Assembly (NCBI GenBank): GCA_028871775.1
Contig: JAGWMH010000014.1
Span: 1-15,406, forward strand
From: Betaproteobacteria bacterium
Lineage (GTDB): Bacteria; Pseudomonadota; Gammaproteobacteria; Burkholderiales; Gallionellaceae
Direction: 5' to 3'
DNA: 15,406 nucleotides
Both the position numbers and the translations under genes were made by a program. The notes below the pieces were generated by a model. It made no database searches. It was not told where the DNA came from and was given only the letters and a program-made list of their open reading frames with translations. Within the stretch, counting starts at the first letter, position 1. Each line of letters opens with the position of its first letter. This document shows, in pieces, positions 1-9,014 of this stretch.

Positions 1-1
1 A

Positions 2-757
2 TTCTTTTCCAGCGAGAGCGGCAAACCACAGCGGGTGGCCAAGAGCTTTTCCGTTCCAGATGCCAGCCAAAAATTCATCGTTTCGGTACAAAGCGGAAGG
101 TGCGGTGAAAAAGGGGTATGCGGGGGCGCCGTCAATATAAACGGGAAGCGCATCGTTTCGCCTGATGAACTTGGCAAACAGTTCAGGATGGTTACGAAAC
201 CCGTGAAACTCAAAAAGCAGAATGATATTTCGGTTGAGGTGGCAGGCGAGGCAGATGTACCGGTTATCGTGACCATAATCAGCCTTGAAGCGCAGACCGC
301 GACCGCTAAAATACCTCCAATTGGGGATGCAGTGGATATTGAGGGGTATGCGCGGGTGATATTTCCTGCCGGCACCTTTAACAGTACTCAGAATGTCAGG
401 GTATCAGTCACCGCATCACCTCCAATTCAGGATATTTATGGTGCCAATGCCACAGGGCCACGTTTGCCGTACGAGATCAGGATAAATACAGGGAACAAGG
501 CACCGGGGAAAGATGTCGAGGTCAGCGTGAATTACCCCGATTCCTTTTTTGCGACTGATTACCAAATCCACATATTTGCCCGCATGCATGACAATCCGGA
601 TGTCCCGGATGCGCATGACAGATTTGTCATGATCGATTCCGGATTGGACGATGTCGTCAAAACGGCCAAGACAACGCTGCCGAAGCATGCTTTCTCAAAC
701 CGCTATGGCAAAAACGGGACGTATGAAGCGATAATCACCGTTGGGCTGACTCCTTGA
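2..757 (+). CDS. Exported beta-sandwich surface protein, 3' part of a gene cut by the window edge
   Basis: The frame is open to the left edge, so the start lies outside the window; the in-frame GTG at 35 is probably not the real start, because the residues before it (GKPQRVAKSF) already continue the same domain. The first visible part (about 90 residues, from KPQRVAKSFSVP to VIVTIIS) resembles a beta-rich module often repeated in exported proteins of Geobacter-like bacteria, with the pattern of a 'NINGKRIVSPDELGKQ' turn followed by 'VTKPVKLKKQNDISVEV'. The rest starts with a strand pattern 'ARVIFPAGTFNSTQNVRVSV', reminiscent of ZU5-type or other cell-surface beta-sandwich domains, and ends without a membrane anchor or sorting signal. 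No catalytic motif is visible. Base composition is lower in GC than the neighbouring genes, which could mean transfer or a fast-evolving surface protein. Function is unknown; an extracellular or periplasmic structural or adhesive role is inferred only. Confidence 0.7.
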   Translation, partial: FFSSESGKPQRVAKSFSVPDASQKFIVSVQSGRCGEKGVCGGAVNINGKRIVSPDELGKQFRMVTKPVKLKKQNDISVEVAGEADVPVIVTIISLEAQTATAKIPPIGDAVDIEGYARVIFPAGTFNSTQNVRVSVTASPPIQDIYGANATGPRLPYEIRINTGNKAPGKDVEVSVNYPDSFFATDYQIHIFARMHDNPDVPDAHDRFVMIDSGLDDVVKTAKTTLPKHAFSNRYGKNGTYEAIITVGLTP

Positions 758-788
758 ACCTGAAGACGGCAGTCGGAGCTACACCGCC

Positions 789-1205
789 TTAAGAGAACCA
801 GCGCAAAAAGGCGGCGGCAGTCAGCGCTGTTGCACCCAGCGCAAACAGTATTCGCCACACAACGTGGCGTTGTCTGTCAGCCCAGCCATCGGCATAGCGC
901 AGATACAACGCAACCATGGCCAGTCCGGACATGGCACACAGCATTTTAACAATCAGCGCGGCGATGGCGATGCCATGTATATCCGGGAATGCCCCGTAGT
1001 AATAGTGGCTGATCGCCCCGAAAGCCATGCCGCTCAACACTTGCGTGCCCCACCCGAATCCAACCAGCCAGGCAAACTTGCGCTGCAGCGAAGCAGGCTG
1101 CGGCGCCATGTACAACATGAATGCGGCACCGCCCACTACAGTTGCGGAGCCGAAATTATGCACCACCTGTGTTATGGCATAGCCCAGGTCTTGCAGGTCA
1201 ATCAT
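789..1205 (-). CDS. Small four-helix inner-membrane protein, possibly CopD-like
   Basis: This 138-residue protein has four hydrophobic segments, at roughly residues 10-33, 45-66, 77-101 and 116-134, with a basic loop (DRQRH) before the last helix. I chose the ATG at 1205 (MIDLQDLGY), because the longer reading would run into the upstream gene; the upstream stop codon at 1210-1212 leaves only 4 nt before this ATG, so the two are almost certainly co-transcribed and possibly translationally coupled. Histidines lie within or at the ends of helices (His16 in VVHNFG, His67, His77). The layout, small helices with buried His residues next to a secreted Ig-like protein, recalls copper-resistance CopD-type membrane proteins, but I see no diagnostic motif and do not assign a family. 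Alternatives include a haem- or quinone-binding membrane subunit, or a protein of unknown function. Confidence 0.75.
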   Translation of the reverse strand: MIDLQDLGYAITQVVHNFGSATVVGGAAFMLYMAPQPASLQRKFAWLVGFGWGTQVLSGMAFGAISHYYYGAFPDIHGIAIAALIVKMLCAMSGLAMVALYLRYADGWADRQRHVVWRILFALGATALTAAAFLRWFS

Positions 1206-1209
1206 GCGG

Positions 1210-1551
1210 CTATTCCACGCTGACCTTGATGCATTTCTGCACATCGATCGGCGTATGGTTCCTGTTTACTACCTTGATACAAATTTCGTGCTTGCCCGGT
1301 GCCAGCGATTCCAGCGCATAGCTGCCTTTTAACTGGTGCAACACATCCACTTGCTTGTCATCCACGTAAACGTGTGTATGGTCGCCTTTCGGCCCTGGCA
1401 CTACCTCATAGTTGATATTCGTTTGCGCCGTCCGGCTCAGTTTGGCGCCATCGGCTGGCGAGGAAATAGTGACTGAAGCATCGGCGGCGAGCACAAGCGG
1501 AGCATAACAGCCGAAAGCAAGCAATACAGCCAGTAATTTAAGTGTGCGCAT
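1210..1551 (-). CDS. Small secreted Ig-like protein
   Basis: This protein has 113 residues. The ATG at 1551 is supported by a strong ribosome site (AAGGAG, about 9 nt upstream) and opens a classical signal peptide: MRTLKLL, then a hydrophobic core, then a cleavage site near VLAADA (about residue 23). Upstream in-frame ATGs lack both. The mature part of about 90 residues is beta-rich and begins with 'SVTISSPADGAKLS', a frequent opening of bacterial Ig-like domains, and ends in 'LAPGKHEICIKVVN'. It contains a DHTHVYVDD segment (His-x-His) and two cysteines 19 residues apart, in HEICIKV and VQKCIKV, that could form a disulfide or bind metal. It is the first gene of a two-gene unit with the small membrane protein. 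A periplasmic ligand- or metal-handling role is an inference; its product family is not recognised with certainty. Confidence 0.8.
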   Translation of the reverse strand: MRTLKLLAVLLAFGCYAPLVLAADASVTISSPADGAKLSRTAQTNINYEVVPGPKGDHTHVYVDDKQVDVLHQLKGSYALESLAPGKHEICIKVVNRNHTPIDVQKCIKVSVE

Positions 1552-1639
1552 GATCGTTTTCTCCTTGAAGTAAAACAAGCAATGAAAAACCTGCGAATTG
1601 CCGTTTAGAAGCCTATCGGAAATGTCAAACGGTCTGGGC

Positions 1640-1648
1640 AATATAGCA
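1640..1648 (-). promoter_or_regulatory. Extended -10 promoter candidate for the Ig-like/membrane protein pair
   Basis: On the minus strand the sequence reads TGCTATATT, matching the extended -10 form TGnTATAAT with one mismatch. It would give a leader of about 80 nt before the ATG at 1551. No good -35 lies at the standard distance, which is tolerated by extended -10 promoters. A perfect TTGACA also occurs nearer the gene but has no matching -10 at 16-18 nt. Confidence 0.4.
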
Positions 1649-1676
1649 CAAGGATTATTGAATGGGGTGCTGCTGC

Positions 1677-1703
1677 GCCATTCCCCCCTCTCGCGGGAAT
1701 GGC
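1677..1703. terminator. Hairpin between uvrA and the Ig-like gene
   Basis: A perfect 9-bp inverted repeat, GCCATTCCC and GGGAATGGC, is separated by a 9-nt loop. It begins 10 nt after the uvrA stop codon, so it could end uvrA transcription. Neither strand shows a run of T after the stem, so it is not a canonical intrinsic terminator; it may protect the mRNA 3' end or simply be a repeat relic. Confidence 0.35.
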
Positions 1704-1712
1704 AAGGAAGAC

Positions 1713-4535
<2,823 letters not shown>

Positions 4536-4553
4536 GCTTTTCCAGTATTAAGT

Positions 4554-4592
4554 CCGTTCGCCCTGAGCCTGTCGAAGGGTTTGCACGAACGG
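4554..4592. repeat. Dispersed palindromic repeat (REP-like) in the uvrA leader
   Basis: Outer arms CCGTTCG (4554-4560) and CGAACGG (4586-4592) enclose an inner stem CCCT (4561-4564) and AGGG (4576-4579) around GAGCCTGTCGA. The core 'TTCGACAGGCTCAGGGCGAA' on the minus strand is a motif I recognise as a very widespread intergenic repeat in proteobacterial genomes. It sits 19 nt upstream of the uvrA ATG and would fold as a branched or bulged hairpin in the mRNA. Confidence 0.75.
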
Positions 4593-4618
4593 CCAAGTGC
4601 GAGTGAGAACAACCTATC

Positions 4619-4647
4619 AATATACGCGAATTTTTGTGCTTTCCCAA
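4619..4647 (-). promoter_or_regulatory. Candidate sigma-70 promoter for uvrA
   Basis: The minus strand shows TTGGGA (4642-4647), a 17-nt spacer and TATATT (4619-4624). Each hexamer has at most two or three mismatches from consensus. Transcription would start near 4612 and give a leader of about 77 nt that contains the palindromic repeat. Confidence 0.5.
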
Positions 4648-4684
4648 CCCGCGACACAGAAGGTTCCTTGAGTGGGGCCGACCT

Positions 4685-4692
4685 GCTAAAAT
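4685..4692 (+). promoter_or_regulatory. Candidate extended -10 promoter for yajR-ssb
   Basis: The sequence TGCTAAAAT, just upstream of yajR, fits an extended -10 element (TGnTAAAAT; the box is TAAAAT at 4687-4692). It lies 31 nt before the ATG at 4724. There is no convincing -35 at 17 nt; TTGAGT at 4668 is only 13 nt away. Confidence 0.4.
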
Positions 4693-4723
4693 ACGCGGGT
4701 TTTTCAGCCTACCCAGCCCTTCG

Positions 4724-6100
4724 ATGCAACCCGACAAAGATTCCATGACTCCCGCCGAGCGCCGAGCCAGTATTGGCTTGGCCGGCATTTATGGCCTGCG
4801 CATGCTGGGCCTGTTCATCATCCTGCCGGTGTTTGCGCTGTATGCCGAACATCTGCCCGGCGGCGACAACAAGATGCTGGTCGGAGTGGCGCTGGGCGCT
4901 TATGGCCTGACGCAGGCCATCCTGCAGATTCCAGCCGGGTTGATGTCAGACCGCTACGGGCGCAAGCCGGTGATCTACATCAGCCTGCTGCTGTTTGCCC
5001 TGGGCAGTCTCATCGCGGCTTTCGCGCATGACATCTATTGGATTATTATCGGGCGCGTGATCCAGGGATCAGGTGCGCTGAATGCGGCGGTGATGGCGCT
5101 GGTCGCCGACCTGACACGCGAGGAGCAGCGCACCAAGGCGATGGCGCTGATCGGCATCACCATCGGCATCACCTTCTCGATTTCACTGGTGCTGTCGCCG
5201 CTGCTGTATCAGGCGATAGGCGTGCCGGGCATCTTCGCCATGACCGGCGTTCTGGCCTTGCTGGCCATGCTGGTGGTGGCATACGTGATCCCCAACCCGG
5301 CCATCACGCGCTTCCATTCCGATACCGAGGCGAGCGGCAAGCATCTGGGCGAAGTGTTGCGCAACATGGATCTGCTGGGTCTCAATTTTGGCATCTTCAC
5401 GCTGCATGCGATTCTGATGTCGGTATTCATGCAGGTGCCGTCTGTCCTGAAGAACAACGGGTTGGAGGCCGCACAGCACTGGCACGTCTATCTGCCGGTG
5501 TTGTTGCTGGCTTTCGTATTGATGGTGCCGCCCATTTTCGTCGCCGAGAAAAAAGCTATGATGAAGCAGGTGTTCGTGGGGGCGATTGCGCTTGCCGCGG
5601 TGGGGCAATTGACACTGATGCTGATGCAACACAGCATATGGGGTATGGCGGCGGCGCTGACGATGGTTTTCACCGCGTTCAACATTCTGGAGGCATCGCT
5701 GCCTTCGCTGATCAGCAAGGTCGCCCCGCTGGCTGCGAAAGGCACGGCAATGGGGGTTTACAGCAGCATGCAGTTTTTCGGCGCATTCGTCGGCGCATCC
5801 GTCGGCGGTTTGTTGATGCAATATTTCGGGGGCAATGCGGTGTTTGTGTTTGCCTTGGTGTTATTGCTGCTCTGGCTGGCGGTGGCAAGCACGATGCAGG
5901 TGTCTGCTGCGGTGCGCACCAGGCTGTATCATCTGCCGGAACTCGACGAGGCCGGGTCCGGCACGTTGCAGCGGCAGCTGGCGCAAGTGCGCGGCGTGCA
6001 TGAAGTCATGGTGGTGGCGGCAGAGTGCATGGCCTGCCTCAAGGTGGATATGCAGGTTTTTGATGAAGCGGCGGTGGAACAACTTTTAAAGGGGGCGTGA
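4724..6100 (+). CDS. yajR: YajR-type major facilitator transporter with C-terminal YAM domain
   Basis: The protein has 458 residues, against 454 in E. coli YajR, and follows it closely from remembered sequence: an N-terminal [12 protein letters not shown], '[31 protein letters not shown]', '[14 protein letters not shown]' and '[15 protein letters not shown]'. Twelve membrane helices are expected; the MFS motif A loop is seen as [10 protein letters not shown]. After the last helix comes a cytoplasmic ferredoxin-like tail (about residues 400-458), the YAM domain of this family. The substrate is unknown even in E. coli; a proton-driven drug/metabolite exporter of the DHA1 type is the family expectation. 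I prefer the ATG at 4724 ([12 protein letters not shown]), since E. coli YajR also has a few residues before MTP; the ATG at 4745 is the alternative. The frame is open further upstream but that part looks non-coding. ssb begins 1 nt after its stop. Oddity: a C-x-x-C (C435, C438) in the tail, absent in E. coli as I recall it. Confidence 0.92.
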   Translation: MQPDKDSMTPAERRASIGLAGIYGLRMLGLFIILPVFALYAEHLPGGDNKMLVGVALGAYGLTQAILQIPAGLMSDRYGRKPVIYISLLLFALGSLIAAFAHDIYWIIIGRVIQGSGALNAAVMALVADLTREEQRTKAMALIGITIGITFSISLVLSPLLYQAIGVPGIFAMTGVLALLAMLVVAYVIPNPAITRFHSDTEASGKHLGEVLRNMDLLGLNFGIFTLHAILMSVFMQVPSVLKNNGLEAAQHWHVYLPVLLLAFVLMVPPIFVAEKKAMMKQVFVGAIALAAVGQLTLMLMQHSIWGMAAALTMVFTAFNILEASLPSLISKVAPLAAKGTAMGVYSSMQFFGAFVGASVGGLLMQYFGGNAVFVFALVLLLLWLAVASTMQVSAAVRTRLYHLPELDEAGSGTLQRQLAQVRGVHEVMVVAAECMACLKVDMQVFDEAAVEQLLKGA

Positions 6101-6101
6101 A

Positions 6102-6563
6102 ATGTCGGTGAATAAAGTGATACTGGTGGGACGTCTGGGCAAGGATCCGGAAACGCGTTACATGACCAACGGCGAGGCGGTGACCAATGTCACCCTGGCC
6201 ACTTCGGAAAACTGGAAGGACAAGAGCGGCGAGAAACAGGAAAAGACCGAATGGCACAGCCTGGTGTTCTACCGCCGCCTCGCGGAAATCGCCGGGGAGT
6301 ACCTGAAGAAGGGCTCGCAGATTTACGTCGAGGGCAAGATACAGACGCGCAAGTGGCAGGACAAGGAAGGCAAGGATCGCTACACCACCGAGATCATCGT
6401 GAACGAGATGCAGATGCTGGGCGGAAAATCATCCGGCGGCGGCAGCTTTGAAGTGGTGGACAAGCCCGCCGCATCGGCGCCGGCCGGCGCGTCCCAGGCC
6501 GGCAAGCCTGCTCCGGCCAAAGGTGGCGGTTTTGATAACTTTGATGATGACATTCCGTTTTGA
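6102..6563 (+). CDS. ssb: Single-stranded DNA-binding protein
   Basis: SSB coats single-stranded DNA during replication, repair and recombination and recruits partner enzymes by its tail. The OB-fold covers about residues 1-110, starting [17 protein letters not shown], with the typical '[37 protein letters not shown]'. A Gly/Ala/Pro-rich linker (about 111-143) leads to the acidic tip NFDDDIPF, which ends exactly at the stop and is the partner-binding motif. The length of 153 residues is normal for the bacterial homotetrameric type. A GGGGG ribosome site lies about 7-12 nt before the ATG, inside the yajR end. It is co-transcribed with yajR (1-nt gap) and divergent from uvrA. Confidence 0.98.
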   Translation: MSVNKVILVGRLGKDPETRYMTNGEAVTNVTLATSENWKDKSGEKQEKTEWHSLVFYRRLAEIAGEYLKKGSQIYVEGKIQTRKWQDKEGKDRYTTEIIVNEMQMLGGKSSGGGSFEVVDKPAASAPAGASQAGKPAPAKGGGFDNFDDDIPF

Positions 6564-6603
6564 AGGGCACTTGATCTAATCTTGTAACCCACTTTATTTT
6601 CTC

Positions 6604-6627
6604 CCCTCTCCCACGTGTGGGAGAGGG
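6604..6627. repeat. Perfect palindromic hairpin between ssb and greB
   Basis: The arms CCCTCTCCCAC (6604-6614) and GTGGGAGAGGG (6617-6627) are perfect complements with a 2-nt centre, so about 10 bp can pair around a small loop. It lies 41 nt after the ssb stop. No T-run follows on the plus strand, so a simple intrinsic terminator is doubtful. CCCTCTCCC/GGGAGAGGG palindromes of this kind are familiar as dispersed intergenic elements in proteobacteria. It may still limit read-through from ssb into greB or stabilise the ssb mRNA. Confidence 0.6.
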
Positions 6628-6682
6628 AACTTGTGTAGAGGGCATCTTACTAACCTAACTGAGTTTTGATGGATACCCTTTA

Positions 6683-7243
6683 ATGAGCAAGGTGTTTACC
6701 AAAGAAATTGAAGACGAGGAAGAGCTGGAGCCGGCGCAGCAGCTTCCTGCCGGGCTGAAGAACTACATCACGCCATTTGGCTATCAGCGCCTGAAGGACG
6801 AGCTCGATCAATTGTGGAAAGTGGAACGCCCGGCGCTGGTGAAGACCATCACGTGGGCTGCCTCCAACGGCGACCGCTCGGAAAACGGCGACTACATTTA
6901 CGGCAAGAAACGTCTGCGCGAGATTGACCGCCGCATCCGCTTCCTTTCCAAGCGGCTGGACAACGCCGAGGTGATAAATCCGGTGCAGCGGGGAGATTGC
7001 GACCAGGTGTTTTTCGGCGCGACGGTGACGGTGTGCGGGGAGGACGGCAGCGAGCGCACTTACAGCATTGTCGGGGTGGATGAGGCCGATCCCGGGCGCG
7101 GCCTGATCAGCTGGGTGTCGCCGCTGGCGCGGGCGCTGCTCAAGGCGCGCGAAGACGATGTGGTGATGTTGCGCATCCCCGGCGGAGCCGAAGAACTGGT
7201 GGTGGTTGAAGTCGCTTATCGGTCAATAAGCTTTGCCGGTTGA
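6683..7243 (+). CDS. greB: Transcription elongation factor GreB
   Basis: GreB enters the secondary channel of RNA polymerase and stimulates cleavage of the backtracked transcript. The coiled-coil N-terminal domain (about residues 26-100) contains ITPFGYQRLKDELDQLWKVERP and the tip loop GDRSENGDY, with the acidic residues D64 and E67 that hold the catalytic metal. The C-terminal FKBP-like domain has VFFGATVTV and SPLARALLKAREDD. The 'RSEN' tip and the LWKVERP form favour GreB over GreA. At 186 residues it is longer than the E. coli protein (158), due to a 25-residue acidic N-terminal extension (EIEDEEELEP) that I recognise as common in betaproteobacterial GreB. The ATG at 6683 has only a weak ribosome site (GGA about 10 nt upstream). 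It is transcribed alone, and it converges on the following minus-strand gene. Confidence 0.96.
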   Translation: MSKVFTKEIEDEEELEPAQQLPAGLKNYITPFGYQRLKDELDQLWKVERPALVKTITWAASNGDRSENGDYIYGKKRLREIDRRIRFLSKRLDNAEVINPVQRGDCDQVFFGATVTVCGEDGSERTYSIVGVDEADPGRGLISWVSPLARALLKAREDDVVMLRIPGGAEELVVVEVAYRSISFAG

Positions 7244-7271
7244 GGCGCTTGCATGATCTTGAAAGAACCAG

Positions 7272-8903
7272 TCAGCCCGCCAGCCAACGGAAGCTCACCT
7301 GCTCATAGTCCTCGCCTTCCGCCAGCAGGCCGGTGAGTTCAATGTTGCGGCTTTTTTCCCCCATCATCACTTCATAGATGCAGCCTGGCACGTAACCCTT
7401 GGATTCCATCAGCATGGTGGCATTCACGTAGGAGTTATGGGTGTCGGGCAACAGGATGACCGGCTGGTAGTCATAAGCGAAGGAACCGGAACTGGTTTCC
7501 CAGTTGGATACTCGCTCCGTGCCCTTGCCGAGTGAACGCAGCCACACCGACAGGGGTTTCTTGGCGAGAATTTCAATTCCCACATGTACCTTGTTCTGGT
7601 GATCGGTGTGCAGGCGCCGGATCATGCCGACCCACCATACATCGCTGTTCTGGGCCTTGAGGCCGCACAGGGCTCCAATCTTGACCCAGGTGCCGGTGGC
7701 CTTCGGAACTATCCCGCCGACCCCGCCGACACTCACATCCAGAATATCCCAGGTTTCCCGGGCATAGACGACTTCCTCTTCGAGGATGTCGATTTTGGAT
7801 CGCTCTTTCAGCATGGCCGAATCTTCTTCGGAAAGATTGGCTATCTGGTTCAGTTCGATGCGGGTGACCAGATCGCTGATGATCTTGAAGGTGTGCACCA
7901 CTTCGATGGCGGTATGGATGTTTCTCCGCTCATGATGCCGGTGCGGCGGCTCCCTCCCCCAATACGCATGCAGATGTTTGAGCACGGTAAGCTTGCCGTC
8001 CGGAGTAAATTCGCTGCCAAAACGGCGTTCCTGCTCAATGACACCCCGCTCATTCTGACTGGTTATATCTTCTATTTTGGGAACCGCCCTGACCGCCCCG
8101 AAAAAGCGCATGGCAGGAGTTGCCTGGAGCTTGTCACCCACATGGTCCGGAGCGGCGGGCTTGGAGAGGTCGAGGAAATACGGGCAATCAGGGTCAGGCG
8201 CTTCCTTGAAATCGAAAAGGCTAGCCAGGCGCGCGGAGATGCGGTAACTCACTTCGATCTGGTCCGGTGCCAGAGTGGCGGGTGAGGAAACGTACAGAAT
8301 CACCGCCCGCAACAGTTCCCGCTGCGGGTTGGTATGGATGACGTGCCCGGGGTAGGCGTGAACCATGACGTCGGCAAACTGGCTGGTTTCGGCGAAGTTG
8401 TAATGCAGGTACAACTGCTCCCAGATTGTCTGCTCCACCTCCAGATAGCGCATCAGCTCCAGCTTCATCTGCTCGGCGACAGCACGCAGCAACCTGACGC
8501 AGATGACCGGCATCTGTTCCTTGAGGCCCAACGGTTTTTTTTCTGCCTGCTGGTATTCATGAACGCACACGGCATAAGCTTCAGCCAGCGCACTCATGAA
8601 ACCATGTGCGCCCTGCCACAGGCGCATGCCCTGGAAATCCTGCAAATGGGGCGCAGCCAGATATTGCCGCAGCAATTCCGCATGCAGCGGCTGGCCGGTC
8701 TCATCCAGCAGCATGATGACGCCAGTGCGCCAATCGGGGCGAAAGCCGGGCGTGTCCTTGACTGAAGTCAGCCAGGAGGTAATTTCATCCAGGGCCTTGA
8801 GGGGGTCTTCCTTCGGCAGGCTGGCGAGAAGCTTCCTGGCCTCCGCCACGTCGTACATGGGGTGATCCGGTTTGTCATCCAGTATTTTGAACCAGGAAGC
8901 CAT
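7272..8903 (-). CDS. Conserved cytoplasmic protein with possible degenerate PilZ (c-di-GMP) domain
   Basis: This is a 543-residue soluble protein with no signal peptide or membrane segment, of a type I recognise from betaproteobacteria without a settled function. The N-terminal two thirds are helical and resemble no enzyme I know. Near residues 380-450 the segment RETWDILDVSVGGVGGI, followed by a beta-rich stretch (WVKIGALCGLKAQ, WWVGMIRRLH, HVGIEILAKKP), looks like a PilZ fold: D-x-S-x-x-G is its second c-di-GMP motif. The usual RxxxR partner motif is not clear, so binding may be lost or altered. A His-rich stretch (PHRHHERRNIHTAIEV, near 320-335) precedes it. Start at the ATG 8903, with no strong ribosome site. 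It converges with greB, and the two stops are about 28 bp apart. The gene product is certain to be real; the PilZ reading is a guess of moderate strength. Confidence 0.75.
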   Translation of the reverse strand: MASWFKILDDKPDHPMYDVAEARKLLASLPKEDPLKALDEITSWLTSVKDTPGFRPDWRTGVIMLLDETGQPLHAELLRQYLAAPHLQDFQGMRLWQGAHGFMSALAEAYAVCVHEYQQAEKKPLGLKEQMPVICVRLLRAVAEQMKLELMRYLEVEQTIWEQLYLHYNFAETSQFADVMVHAYPGHVIHTNPQRELLRAVILYVSSPATLAPDQIEVSYRISARLASLFDFKEAPDPDCPYFLDLSKPAAPDHVGDKLQATPAMRFFGAVRAVPKIEDITSQNERGVIEQERRFGSEFTPDGKLTVLKHLHAYWGREPPHRHHERRNIHTAIEVVHTFKIISDLVTRIELNQIANLSEEDSAMLKERSKIDILEEEVVYARETWDILDVSVGGVGGIVPKATGTWVKIGALCGLKAQNSDVWWVGMIRRLHTDHQNKVHVGIEILAKKPLSVWLRSLGKGTERVSNWETSSGSFAYDYQPVILLPDTHNSYVNATMLMESKGYVPGCIYEVMMGEKSRNIELTGLLAEGEDYEQVSFRWLAG

Positions 8904-8934
8904 CGAGTTGGTGTGTCAGCGTTAAGAATTTTTT

Positions 8935-8964
8935 ATTAAGCCCGTCATGAGCCGCGTCGAACAA
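8935..8964 (-). promoter_or_regulatory. Candidate promoter for the PilZ-like gene
   Basis: On the minus strand TTGTTC (8959-8964) is followed after 18 nt by CTTAAT (8935-8940). Both hexamers match four of six consensus bases. The implied leader is about 25 nt. The gap between this gene and the rsmB-like gene is only 111 bp, so a promoter is expected here. Confidence 0.35.
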
Positions 8965-9014
8965 CCATAGCATATGCGCAAGGCGGGCGACAAAGCAAGC
9001 GCGCAAATTGGCTG

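Noticed and set aside
4668..4692. TTGAGT plus TAAAAT as a full promoter for yajR
   Set aside because: The spacer is only 13 nt; only the extended -10 part was kept.
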